Shown piece by piece: positions 1 through 8,384 of a stretch of 19,874 bases of DNA (the first letter of the stretch is position 1; each line of letters opens with the position of its first letter). Origin of the DNA: Bacteroidota bacterium (GTDB taxonomy: Bacteria > Bacteroidota > Bacteroidia > Bacteroidales > Prolixibacteraceae); the NCBI GenBank assembly GCA_030691295.1, contig JAUYEQ010000243.1:1-19874 (forward strand), written 5' to 3'. A program made the position numbers and the translations under genes. The notes under the pieces are model-generated. The model was not told the DNA's origin. It did no database searches and was given only the letters and a program-made list of their open reading frames with translations.

Positions 1-781
1 CCAGTGTGTGGTAAAAGTTGTCCTTGTGTCCAACTCCTTTCACCACTTCGCGTCCTTTCATCCGGTGCAATTCAGGAAAAATAAGCTCCAGCAAACCGGT
101 TTGGTCGAGCAACCGGAAACCTACGGAAGGTTTATCTGCAAGAATTATCTTATTTAGTTCTTCGCCGATTCTTTCTTTCGAGATAATGTGGATTCGGTTT
201 TTGTTGAGCGAAATAGCTTCCAGTGTTTTTTCTTCAATCATGAATCCCAGTTGTGTTGCGAACCTGATGGCACGCATCATGCGCAAAGGGTCGTCTGAAA
301 AGGTAATGCCGGGTTCAAGCGGGGTGCGAATAATTTTATCCTGAATATCCTGAATGCCTCCAAAGGGATCAATCATTTCTCCAAAACGATCTTTGTTCAG
401 GCAAATTGCCAGTGCATTGATAGTGAAATCCCGCCGGTTCTGGTCTTCTTCCAGCGTGCCATTTTCGACCATTGGCTTGCGCGAATCTTCGTTGTACGAT
501 TCTTTTCGTGCGCCTACAAATTCAACCTCAAGCGACTGATATTTAAGCATGGCAGTTCCAAAAGTTTTAAAAACACTGACCTGAATATTTGGACCCAGTT
601 TTTTTGCAACTATTTCAGCAAGTTCAATTCCGCTTCCAACAGTAACGACATCAATATCCGGTGAGTTGCGGTTTAAAATCAAATCCCTGACAAAACCGCC
701 GATAACGTATGTTTCCAGTTTTAATTGGTCGGCAGCTTCTGAAATGACTTTAAATATGGTATGGTTCAAATGTTTCTTCAT
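1..781 (-). CDS. cca: CCA-adding tRNA nucleotidyltransferase (3' end beyond window)
   Basis: This is the N-terminal 260 residues of a class II tRNA nucleotidyltransferase/poly(A) polymerase family enzyme, which adds or repairs the CCA end of tRNAs in the cytoplasm using CTP and ATP. Visible motifs are the nucleotidyltransferase signature GGFVRD (residues 28-33), the metal-binding pair D42 and D44, the EFVGAR strand (87-92), the nucleotide-selecting stretch DQNRRDFTINAL (113-124) and DDPLRMMRAIRFA near residue 170. Bacteroidota homologues usually carry an HD domain at the C-terminus, which would lie outside the window, so CCA addition versus poly(A) addition cannot be fully separated here. The start is the first ATG in frame and places GGFVRD at the usual distance. 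The gene is divergent from the thioredoxin gene. Confidence 0.9.
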   Translation of the reverse strand, partial: MKKHLNHTIFKVISEAADQLKLETYVIGGFVRDLILNRNSPDIDVVTVGSGIELAEIVAKKLGPNIQVSVFKTFGTAMLKYQSLEVEFVGARKESYNEDSRKPMVENGTLEEDQNRRDFTINALAICLNKDRFGEMIDPFGGIQDIQDKIIRTPLEPGITFSDDPLRMMRAIRFATQLGFMIEEKTLEAISLNKNRIHIISKERIGEELNKIILADKPSVGFRLLDQTGLLELIFPELHRMKGREVVKGVGHKDNFYHTL

Positions 782-1099
782 TCGAAAATATTGTTATTAA
801 TTAATTGATTATTAAGCGTTCTCATGAAACTCACATGCCAGAAAGCATCCACATTAAACATTAATTTTCTTTTTGTGCCGCCACCTTTGAATCATTACAG
901 CGGCATGTTCGTTTCATGTAATAAATTCAGGAAATATTGTATTTAAATAAGTATATATGACAATTTGTTTTTATAATTGTGACAAAATTACCATTAATTG
1001 CTTTTTAGCGCTCAATTAAAACTTTTTATTTTAGTGGCATGTGAATTGATATGCACACATCAGAAAATGTATATATTTATATAATTAAAATTCAAAATC
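782..1099. other. AT-rich intergenic region between divergent cca and thioredoxin genes
   Basis: This 318-base gap separates two genes that point away from each other, so it must hold at least two promoters. It is strongly AT-rich, especially the last 30 bases before the thioredoxin ATG. The only full match to the Bacteroidota -7 element TAnnTTTG that I found is on the minus strand at 983-990 (TAATTTTG), with a TTG about 22 bases upstream. It would give cca a leader of about 200 bases, so I hold it as weak. I saw no convincing RNA gene, repeat or open frame here. Confidence 0.5.
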
Positions 1100-1471
1100 A
1101 TGTTAGAACATTTAACCAAAGAGACATTCAAAGAAAAAGTATTCAACTTTGAACTCAATAAGGAATGGAAATTTGAAGGAACAACTCCCTGTATGATTGA
1201 TTTTTATGCCGATTGGTGCGGTCCGTGCAAAATGGTTGCCCCGGTGTTGGAAGAACTGCAAAAGGAATATGGCAGCAATCTGGTAATTTATAAGGTAAAT
1301 ACTGAAGACGAACGTGAGTTATCGGCTGTATTTGGTGTTCAAAGTATTCCTTCATTGTTGTTTGTGCCGCTTGAAGGTCAGCCACAAATGGCCATGGGAG
1401 CTCTTCCGAAATCAACTTTTGAACAGGCGATAGCCGAAGTTCTGAAAGTTCAGAAACCAGTCATTAATTAA
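1100..1471 (+). CDS. thioredoxin
   Basis: This 123-residue cytoplasmic thioredoxin is a thiol-disulfide oxidoreductase that reduces protein disulfides and is itself normally recharged by thioredoxin reductase. It has the canonical active site WCGPC (residues 39-43) after the FYADWCGPC strand, and the cis-proline loop SIPS with P84. There is no signal peptide or membrane segment, and the length is typical or slightly long because of about 15 extra N-terminal residues. The gene stands alone: its upstream neighbour diverges and the downstream murF converges, with only 5 bases between the stop codons. Which of several paralogous thioredoxins this is (trxA or other) cannot be told from one window, so no symbol is given. 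Confidence 0.93.
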   Translation: MLEHLTKETFKEKVFNFELNKEWKFEGTTPCMIDFYADWCGPCKMVAPVLEELQKEYGSNLVIYKVNTEDERELSAVFGVQSIPSLLFVPLEGQPQMAMGALPKSTFEQAIAEVLKVQKPVIN

Positions 1472-1476
1472 TTTAG

Positions 1477-2769
1477 TTACGACAATAATTCCAGGATTTT
1501 CTCAAGGTGTATTCCTCTGGAGCCTTTTATAAGGATTAGTTTATTTTCAATAGGTTGTGTTTTTAGGTAGTTGGAAAGGAGTTCGGCGTTGTCGAACTTC
1601 TTTTTTTTGTCTCCGGTAACTGTTTTTTTAAATTGCGGACCAACCAGACAGACTTCTGCGAAATTTTGTGATTCAATAAAATCTACGACTTTCTGGTGCT
1701 CTTCGTCTGATACTTCGCCCAATTCGAGCATGTCACCAAGTATGACACATTTTTCATCGTTCTGAATGTTTGCAAAATTGGTGAGGGCCATCATCATGCT
1801 GGTTGGATTTGCGTTGTAGGCATCCATGATAATGGTATTCTTTTCTTTCCTGATCAGTTGTGAACGGTTGTTCGACGGGGTATATTCTTCCAGCGCTTTC
1901 TGAATAAGCAACGGATCAACCTCGAAATATTTACCGATGCATGCTGCAGCGAGCAGATTCTCAAAATTGTAGTCGCCAATTAATTTCGATTTTAAATACA
2001 GCCAGCCTTTCGGAAAAAGTGCCTTTATCACCAGACTGTATCCGGTAGTTGCCAATTCGCCGGTCAAAAAACAGCCGTCCGATTTTCCAAAGGTAATTTG
2101 CTCCAAATCTTTTGCTTGTTTAATCAAAAGCGGATTGTCAGCATTGATAAAGCATTTTCCGCCTTTCTGCCTGAGGAAGCCGTACATTTCAGACTTTGTT
2201 TGGATGACGCCTTCAAAAGAGCCAAATCCTTCCAGATGAGCTTTTCCCATGTTTGTTACCATGCCAAAATCAGGATTTGCTATTTCGCACAAAAATTTGA
2301 TCTCGCCGATGTGATTTGCACCCATTTCAACAATTCCGATTTCTGTTTCCGGGGTCATTGACAAAATGGTTAGCGGAACTCCGATATGGTTATTTAAGTT
2401 TCCCTGAGTAGATTTTATTCTGAACTTTTTCGTCAGAACTGTGGCGATTAATTCTTTTGTAGTCGTTTTCCCGTTTGTTCCGGTGATTGCCAGTATTGGT
2501 ATTTTAAGTTCATCGCGATGAAATCTGGCCAGTTTCTGTATGCTGATTAAAACATCGTCCACCAAAATCATCCTGTCATCAACGGCAAATTCAGGCTCGT
2601 CAATTATTGCAAAAGCTGCACCTTTTGACAACGCCTCACCAGCGTATTTATTCCCGTTGAAATTTTCGCCTTTCAAGGCAAAGAAAATGCTGTTGGCCGG
2701 AATGTTTCTTGAATCGGTAGTTACTATCGGGTACTGCCTGAAAAGTTGATATAATTTGGCTGTTTCCAT
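1477..2769 (-). CDS. murF: UDP-N-acetylmuramoyl-tripeptide--D-alanyl-D-alanine ligase
   Basis: MurF joins D-Ala-D-Ala to UDP-MurNAc-tripeptide with ATP, the last cytoplasmic step in making the peptidoglycan precursor. The 430-residue protein shows the three-domain Mur ligase layout: an N-terminal UDP-binding domain with TTDSR near residue 17, the ATP-binding loop GTNGKTTTKE (97-106), the EMGANHIGEI motif of the central domain, and the C-terminal DAYNANPTSM and LGDMLELG motifs that mark MurF rather than other Mur ligases. It lies downstream of gldJ on the same strand, 66 bases away, with a hairpin between them. That order, murF next to gldJ and porU, recurs in Bacteroidota (established knowledge, from memory). 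It is not in a dcw cluster with other mur genes here. Confidence 0.95.
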   Translation of the reverse strand: METAKLYQLFRQYPIVTTDSRNIPANSIFFALKGENFNGNKYAGEALSKGAAFAIIDEPEFAVDDRMILVDDVLISIQKLARFHRDELKIPILAITGTNGKTTTKELIATVLTKKFRIKSTQGNLNNHIGVPLTILSMTPETEIGIVEMGANHIGEIKFLCEIANPDFGMVTNMGKAHLEGFGSFEGVIQTKSEMYGFLRQKGGKCFINADNPLLIKQAKDLEQITFGKSDGCFLTGELATTGYSLVIKALFPKGWLYLKSKLIGDYNFENLLAAACIGKYFEVDPLLIQKALEEYTPSNNRSQLIRKEKNTIIMDAYNANPTSMMMALTNFANIQNDEKCVILGDMLELGEVSDEEHQKVVDFIESQNFAEVCLVGPQFKKTVTGDKKKKFDNAELLSNYLKTQPIENKLILIKGSRGIHLEKILELLS

Positions 2770-2778
2770 GATTTATTA

Positions 2779-2815
2779 AAAAAGAAAACCTCACTTTTTC
2801 AAAAATGAGGTTTTT
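2779..2815 (-). terminator. terminator-like hairpin between gldJ and murF
   Basis: An inverted repeat pairs AAAACCTCA (2785-2793) with TGAGGTTTT (2806-2814) around a T/A-rich loop. On the minus strand it is followed by a T-rich run (CTTTTTTAA), as expected of an intrinsic terminator after gldJ. T-runs lie on both sides, but only the gldJ direction carries transcription into it. If it works efficiently, murF needs its own promoter; if it works partly, it would set the gldJ:murF ratio. The stem has only five G/C-containing core pairs, so partial termination is plausible. Confidence 0.6.
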
Positions 2816-2835
2816 ATATTGAATTGATTTTTTTA

Positions 2836-4284
2836 TTAGAATCCATCAGGACTTCCAACGCGTGTCATTGCGCAACGGAATCCAAGGTCATTGGCTGCTT
2901 CCGTTTCCGGCATATACCTTCTTGTTCCGGGAATCAACCAGTAGGGGCGATCTTTCCAGCTTCCTCCTTTAAAAACGCGGGTATTGTCGGAGATCAATGA
3001 AGAGAACTGACCTTCTTTATCAGATTGGATATACATCGAATTGGTTTGTGTTTCATCTTTTAACGCATTCCAGTCTTCTCCTTCAATAATTTGCGAACGA
3101 TAATCGCCATCCTTGAAGTTACGGGCATCGGCAATTGTATCCTTAATTAATTCACCGTATATGTCACGCATGAGTTTTCCTTCAGCATCGGTGCGGTATT
3201 TTGTAAATGTGTTTCCGCGGAAAGGCTGAAATTCTGCAACATCATCGGATGATAACGGGCGGTAAACATCATATACCCATTCGTTTACATTTCCGGCCAT
3301 ACAATAAAGACCGTAATCGTTTGGTTGGTACGACATCACCGGAGCGGTAATATCGGCATTGTCGTTAAGAGAGCCTGCCATACCCATCAAGTCACCCCGG
3401 CCACGTGTAAAGTTGGCCATCATTCTTCCCTTGGTTTTTTTAGAGTCATCACGAAGGTAACTCCCGTTCCACGGATATAATTTGCGGTCGGTCAACAATT
3501 CGTCTTCGGTGTTTCCAACCAGACCAAGCGCGGCATATTCCCATTCAGCTTCTGTTGGCAGGCGGTAATTTGGTAGCAAAAGGCCATCTTCCCATCGTAC
3601 CCTGCGGCCAGCTCCTGAAGCGTCTGTCAACGGTTTTTTTCCTTCAGTGCCCTGATACAATCCTGCAAGGAATGATTCCGTGGTGAATACGTTTTGTCCA
3701 CTTTGTGCTTCGTCAGGAGTGATGACTCCTTTATCGATAAGAACTTTTTCGTTAACGCGATCGGTTCTCCATTTTGAATAAGAATCCGCCTGTTTCCAGG
3801 AAACACCAACTACAGGATAGTTTCCGTAGGCCGGATGACGAAGATAATTGTTAACATACGGTTCATTGTATGCCAATTCTTCTCGCCAAACCAATGTATC
3901 AGGCAGTGCCGTCTGGTATTTTTCGGGATTTTCAGGATAAACCCTTCTTAACCAGAAAAGATATTCGCGGTAATCGAGGTTTGAAACCTCCGATTCATCC
4001 ATGTAAAAGGAAGCTACAGTAACTCTTCTCGGAAGATTGTTCCAGTCGAACATCACATCCTGTTCAACGCGACCCATCGAGAAAGTTCCACCCTGTATGA
4101 AAATCAATCCGGGACCTGTTGCCTGTGCATAATTGTCATCAGCCTGAAAACCACCCAATTTAGGATCGCCAAATTGCCATCCGGTTGAATGTGATGTGTC
4201 TGATTTCTTGCCGCCCTTTCCAAATAATCCGCACCCTGCCATTAATGCAGCAAGACCAAATAACATTATGGATTTTAATTTCAT
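2836..4284 (-). CDS. gldJ: GldJ-like lipoprotein with formylglycine-generating-enzyme (SUMF1) fold
   Basis: This 482-residue outer-membrane-type lipoprotein belongs to the GldJ/GldK family associated with gliding motility and the type IX secretion system. The N-terminus is a lipoprotein signal with lipobox LMAGC (C18). The rest is an FGE-sulfatase/SUMF1-like domain: GGTFSMG (65-71), MDESEVSNLDY, the YPVVGVSWKQA motif, YRLPTEAEWEYAA, MAGNVNEW and, near the end, FKGGSW and GFRCAM. GldJ and GldK are paralogous, and I choose GldJ because the gene is divergent from porU, as in Flavobacterium johnsoniae, whereas gldK normally sits with gldL, gldM and gldN. Non-gliding Bacteroidota also have this gene, so motility cannot be concluded. 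It is followed by murF. Confidence 0.8.
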   Translation of the reverse strand: MKLKSIMLFGLAALMAGCGLFGKGGKKSDTSHSTGWQFGDPKLGGFQADDNYAQATGPGLIFIQGGTFSMGRVEQDVMFDWNNLPRRVTVASFYMDESEVSNLDYREYLFWLRRVYPENPEKYQTALPDTLVWREELAYNEPYVNNYLRHPAYGNYPVVGVSWKQADSYSKWRTDRVNEKVLIDKGVITPDEAQSGQNVFTTESFLAGLYQGTEGKKPLTDASGAGRRVRWEDGLLLPNYRLPTEAEWEYAALGLVGNTEDELLTDRKLYPWNGSYLRDDSKKTKGRMMANFTRGRGDLMGMAGSLNDNADITAPVMSYQPNDYGLYCMAGNVNEWVYDVYRPLSSDDVAEFQPFRGNTFTKYRTDAEGKLMRDIYGELIKDTIADARNFKDGDYRSQIIEGEDWNALKDETQTNSMYIQSDKEGQFSSLISDNTRVFKGGSWKDRPYWLIPGTRRYMPETEAANDLGFRCAMTRVGSPDGF

Positions 4285-4318
4285 CTGTTTATATCTTTTC
4301 CGTTTTTTTTAAACCCCA

Positions 4319-4326
4319 CAAATATA
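4319..4326 (-). promoter_or_regulatory. gldJ promoter, -7 element
   Basis: On the minus strand this reads TATATTTG, an exact match to the Bacteroidota -7 consensus TAnnTTTG, about 34 bases before the gldJ ATG, which would give a short ordinary leader. No good TTG -33 partner lies 19-21 bases upstream; the nearest TTTG is too far. The call therefore rests on the -7 match and position alone. Confidence 0.5.
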
Positions 4327-4385
4327 ACTAAATTGTTGAATTGATATTGTTCGCGGATTCAAACTTTTTTAGCACGAAGTTGTCT

Positions 4386-4401
4386 TAACTTTGTACTTTT
4401 G
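4386..4401 (+). promoter_or_regulatory. porU promoter, two overlapping -7 elements
   Basis: Two successive exact matches to TAnnTTTG occur here: TAACTTTG at 4386-4393 and TACTTTTG at 4394-4401, back to back. They lie 107-115 bases before the porU ATG, giving a leader of about 100 bases. No clear -33 TTG stands at the right distance from either. They sit about 60-75 bases from the divergent gldJ -7 element, so the two T9SS genes share one control region. Confidence 0.42.
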
Positions 4402-4507
4402 TTTTTCGCTTGAGGCATCTGCGTGGAAAATGTTGGTATCAGAAACATAAGCTAACAATATAAATCCTGTTTGATCGTTTAGTGAATAATTTATTTAAAA
4501 CACAAAA

Positions 4508-7500
4508 ATGCGAAGTTTATTGCTTTTTATGGTGCTGCTTTTTAATGCCACTCTACTCTGGTCGGTCGATTTTCACAGAACAATAGTATGGTATCAATCC
4601 GATTCTGTTGTTAGATCTGAAATTATGCAAGGTGCAGACTTATTTGAAGGAGCTGTTTCAACCGGAAACAGCAAATTGCCGCTCTGGATAGAAAATTTCC
4701 AACTGCAATCCTCAAACGCTGAAGTTTCTATTTCGGAAGCCGTATTCGAACCTTTTAACAATCCTTCAATCACTATAACTGATTCGATAGGAGCTGATCT
4801 AAAATATTCGAAAGATATTGGTACATCAGCAGGTAAAACCTATATGCGGGTGTCTGTTTTTCCATTTGTTAAAAGAGACAATCAAATTCTGAGATTAACC
4901 GAATTTACATTGTCTGTCAGCGAAACTTCCAATGTACTTAAATCAGCAACGGCAAATTACCAGTGGAAGTCAGGCTCTTTGCTTGCTTCAGGAAAATGGA
5001 CTAAAATTAAAACCAATAATAAAGGTATATACAAAATTACTTACGATCAGTTAAAAACATGGGGGTTTTCCAATCCTGAGAAAGTGGCTTTGTATGGAAA
5101 CGGGGGACTTATGCTGCCGGTTTTAAACAAGGATTTAAAGAGCGATGACCTGCTGGTTTATCCTGTTTGGAAGGGAAAAGACAATGCAAACAAAGATTGT
5201 TTGTTCTTTTATTCCTCCGGAAGTGTTCAGTTTAACCGGAATTCACAAACCGGCAACTATACCCACCAGCAAAATTCGTATTCAACCGAAACATATTTTT
5301 ATCTGTCGGAACAGGGTACCCCTTTGCTAATTGAGAAAGCTGCAGAACTGACCGAAAGTGCCGGCAGACAAGTGGTGACTTTCCCGAACTATACAAATTA
5401 CGAAAAGGAATTGCTCAACTTAATTTCATCGGGCAGCCAATGGTTTGGTGAACGTTTTAATCAGGGCGCATCGCATACTATTAGCTTGTCACTTGATAAT
5501 CCTGATTTGAGCAAAGCTGCCACGATTACGGTTGCAACTGCCGGCAAGTCTTCTCTGACCAGCAGTATGAATGTACTTTTGAATGATAAAGCCATTGGCA
5601 GTATTGCTTTTCAGGCACTTGCAACCAATGATGCAACTGAGGTTCATGCACACGAAAGGGCTGTAAATTATTCCGAAACACTTTCCTCAAAAAATCTTAC
5701 ACTTAAATTGACTTACAATGCAGGTAACAGTACTTCTGAAGCCTGGCTTGATTATATCTCTGTCAACTACCAAAGCACATTGAATATGGCTGGCGACATC
5801 ACATATTTCAGGGGAAGGGGTGCTGAGGGTACTGCTCAGATTTCGGAATTTGTGCTCTCAGGCGCTACTTCGGGTTTAAAAATATTTGATGTAACCAACC
5901 TTCATCAAACAGTTGAAATGCCTGCCAGTTTTGCCGGCAACCAAATGAAATTTAAGTCGAATTCAACGCTCATGATGGAATACGTGGCTTTTAACCCTTC
6001 AGGAGCAACTATTCCGATGCCCGAATTGGTTGGCGACGTTCCAAATCAGAACTTACATGCAGGCGATTTAGTTGAAATGATTATTGTTACACACCCCAAC
6101 TTTTTAAATGTTGCCAACGAATTGGCTGAATTTCACAGAAACAACGATCAAATGACCATTCAGGTAGTTACTCCGGAAGTAATTTACAATGAGTTTTCAG
6201 GTGGACTGCCAGATCCATCGGGATTTCGCAATTATTTCAGGATGTGCTACGACCGCGGAAATCAATCAGGAAAGAAAACTTTGAAATATATTTTATTGTT
6301 GGGCGATGGCACTTTTGACAACCGTAATGTTCAGGGCAAAAACCTGAATTTTATACCAACTTATCAGTCCGTCAATTCGCTTTCGCCAACACAGTCGTTT
6401 TTTACTGATGATTTTTTTGTGATGCTGGACGAAAATGAAGGCGGATCTACCGGAATTATTGACCTTGGAATTGGACGGATACCAGCGCGCACCAAAGATG
6501 AAGCTGAAATTGTATTGAATAAAATAATGAATTACCGGCTTCAGGAAACGATGGGAAACTGGCGGAATGTGGTTACTTTTATTGGCGATGACGAAGATAA
6601 CAGCACGCACATGTGGCAGTCGGAACAACTTGCCAATTTGGTAAATACTAATTATCCGGCTTTTTATACCGATAAAATTTACTTTGATGCTTACCGGCAG
6701 GTTTCAACTTCAGGAGGAGAAAAGTATCCGGATGTAACTGCTGCCATCAACAACAGGGTGAAGCAAGGCACTTTGGTAATGAATTATACAGGTCATGCAA
6801 ATGCAAAAAACCTGGCCGATGAAAATGTCCTGGATATTGGAATTATCAACTCATGGAGCAATTCTAAGCGCTTGCCAATTTTCGTAACTGCTACCTGCGA
6901 ATTCAGCCGTTTCGATGACAATGAAACCTCGGCAGGCGAGCATATCCTGTTTAATCCGATCGGCGGGGGAATTGGCCTTTTTTCAACTACCCGGCTGGTT
7001 TATTCAGGTGCTAATTTTACGCTGAACCGTCAGTTTTTCAGGAATATTTTCGAAAAAGATGAGCAAGGCAACCACCGTCGATTGGGCGATGTGATGCGGT
7101 TGGCAAAGGCAAACGCCAGAACTGGCATCAATCAGCTTAATTTCACTTTGTTGGGCGATCCGGCACTACGCCTGGCATATCCCGATTTTCAGGTAAAAAC
7201 AAGCACTATCAATAATAAAGATGTTAATGTACAAACTGATACCATTGGATCGCTTACAGTTGTTACAATCAAAGGTTTTGTTGCCGATAACAGCGATGCT
7301 AAAATGACTTCGTTTAATGGTGAAATTATTCCAACCGTTTACGACAAGGCCATGCAGGTAGAAACACTGGGAAATTCAGGTGAACCGCCGATGGACTATA
7401 CGGTACAGAATAATATTATTTATAAAGGGCTGGCAAGCGTTAAAGATGGTGAATTCGAGTTTTCTTTTTTTGTCCCGAAAGATATTTCATTCAAGCTGGG

Positions 7501-8254
7501 CAAGGGGAAAATTCTTTACTATGCATACAACGATACAATGGATGCTCATGGTTTTTTCGATGGTTTTTATGTGGGCGGGTCATCCGGTAGTTCAATTTCG
7601 GATTCAAAAGGGCCTGAAATTGATTTGTTCCTGAACACCGAATCGTTTAAAGACGGAGGGAAGGTGAGTGCCAGTTCAGTTTTAATTGCCAATATTGCCG
7701 ATGAGAATGGCATCAACACGGCAGGAACCGGAATCGGGCACGATATTACTGCCGTACTTGATGGTGATTATTCCAATATTTTGGTGCTGAATGATTTTTT
7801 TCAATACGATAAAAATAGTTATACCAGTGGTAAAATTGTTTTTCCGCTAAGTAATCTGGCTGAAGGAAATCATACACTGACCGTAAAAGTTTGGGACGTG
7901 CTGAATAATTCGTCGGAAGTGGAAATTAATTTCGTGGTGAAAGACGATTTGCTGATTGAAAGCTTGGTGTGTTACCCAAATCCGGTGCAGGACAAAACCA
8001 GTTTTGTTTTCACGCACAATCAACCTGACGAAACGTTTGATGTAACGCTTGAAGTTTTCCAGACTTCAGGAATACGGGTTGACATGCTGCAAAGAAAAGT
8101 TGGTTCGCAGGGAACCGAAAGCCTTCCGTTTGAATGGACGCCTTCCTCAAGGTTTGTGAAAATGACGCCGGGTGTTTATATCTACCGGGTGACAGCGACA
8201 ATTGATGGAAAAACTGGCAGTGCATCGGGACGATTGGTATATGTATATCGCTAA
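4508..8254 (+). CDS. porU: type IX secretion system C25-family sortase PorU
   Basis: PorU is the surface cysteine protease of the T9SS. It removes the C-terminal sorting domain of cargo proteins and attaches them to lipopolysaccharide. This 1248-residue protein starts with a signal peptide (about residues 1-20), then an N-terminal beta-rich region, a gingipain-type C25 caspase-like domain at about 522-890, Ig-like strands, and a C-terminal T9SS sorting-type domain starting near CYPNPVQDK (1155-1163) and ending GVYIYRVTA...RLVYVYR. The likely catalytic dyad is H763 in NYTGHANAK and C797 in TATCEFSRFD. LLGDPALRLAYP closes the protease domain. Length and domain order match PorU rather than secreted gingipains. 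It is divergent from gldJ and followed by porV. PorU keeps its own sorting domain (family knowledge). Confidence 0.93.
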   Translation: MRSLLLFMVLLFNATLLWSVDFHRTIVWYQSDSVVRSEIMQGADLFEGAVSTGNSKLPLWIENFQLQSSNAEVSISEAVFEPFNNPSITITDSIGADLKYSKDIGTSAGKTYMRVSVFPFVKRDNQILRLTEFTLSVSETSNVLKSATANYQWKSGSLLASGKWTKIKTNNKGIYKITYDQLKTWGFSNPEKVALYGNGGLMLPVLNKDLKSDDLLVYPVWKGKDNANKDCLFFYSSGSVQFNRNSQTGNYTHQQNSYSTETYFYLSEQGTPLLIEKAAELTESAGRQVVTFPNYTNYEKELLNLISSGSQWFGERFNQGASHTISLSLDNPDLSKAATITVATAGKSSLTSSMNVLLNDKAIGSIAFQALATNDATEVHAHERAVNYSETLSSKNLTLKLTYNAGNSTSEAWLDYISVNYQSTLNMAGDITYFRGRGAEGTAQISEFVLSGATSGLKIFDVTNLHQTVEMPASFAGNQMKFKSNSTLMMEYVAFNPSGATIPMPELVGDVPNQNLHAGDLVEMIIVTHPNFLNVANELAEFHRNNDQMTIQVVTPEVIYNEFSGGLPDPSGFRNYFRMCYDRGNQSGKKTLKYILLLGDGTFDNRNVQGKNLNFIPTYQSVNSLSPTQSFFTDDFFVMLDENEGGSTGIIDLGIGRIPARTKDEAEIVLNKIMNYRLQETMGNWRNVVTFIGDDEDNSTHMWQSEQLANLVNTNYPAFYTDKIYFDAYRQVSTSGGEKYPDVTAAINNRVKQGTLVMNYTGHANAKNLADENVLDIGIINSWSNSKRLPIFVTATCEFSRFDDNETSAGEHILFNPIGGGIGLFSTTRLVYSGANFTLNRQFFRNIFEKDEQGNHRRLGDVMRLAKANARTGINQLNFTLLGDPALRLAYPDFQVKTSTINNKDVNVQTDTIGSLTVVTIKGFVADNSDAKMTSFNGEIIPTVYDKAMQVETLGNSGEPPMDYTVQNNIIYKGLASVKDGEFEFSFFVPKDISFKLGKGKILYYAYNDTMDAHGFFDGFYVGGSSGSSISDSKGPEIDLFLNTESFKDGGKVSASSVLIANIADENGINTAGTGIGHDITAVLDGDYSNILVLNDFFQYDKNSYTSGKIVFPLSNLAEGNHTLTVKVWDVLNNSSEVEINFVVKDDLLIESLVCYPNPVQDKTSFVFTHNQPDETFDVTLEVFQTSGIRVDMLQRKVGSQGTESLPFEWTPSSRFVKMTPGVYIYRVTATIDGKTGSASGRLVYVYR

Positions 8255-8327
8255 ATAATGAAGAAGTACCGAAATTTTCAATACTATTTCAGGAGAAAGT
8301 TCGTTTAGCAATTTGAGTTAACTCAGG

Positions 8328-8357
8328 TTGAAACTCCTCAACAAAGCCTTATATTTG
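8328..8357 (+). promoter_or_regulatory. porV promoter (Bacteroidota -33/-7)
   Basis: TTG at 8328-8330, a 19-base spacer and TATATTTG at 8350-8357 form an essentially ideal Bacteroidota sigma-ABfr type promoter (-33 TTG, -7 TAnnTTTG). Transcription would begin around 8363-8365, about 20 bases before the porV ATG at 8385. This lets porV be transcribed separately from porU. It also rules against translation from the in-frame TTG at 8328, since that codon is the -33 box itself. Confidence 0.72.
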
Positions 8358-8384
8358 CAAATTCAAAATTTTGACCAATTAAAT

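Noticed and set aside
983..990. cca promoter TAATTTTG on the minus strand
   Set aside because: The -7 match is good, but it would leave a leader of about 200 bases and the -33 spacing is slightly long; not strong enough to list as a feature.
8328..8384. PorV translation from the TTG at 8328
   Set aside because: It would put 19 residues in front of a clear signal peptide, and the TTG is the -33 box of an excellent promoter.
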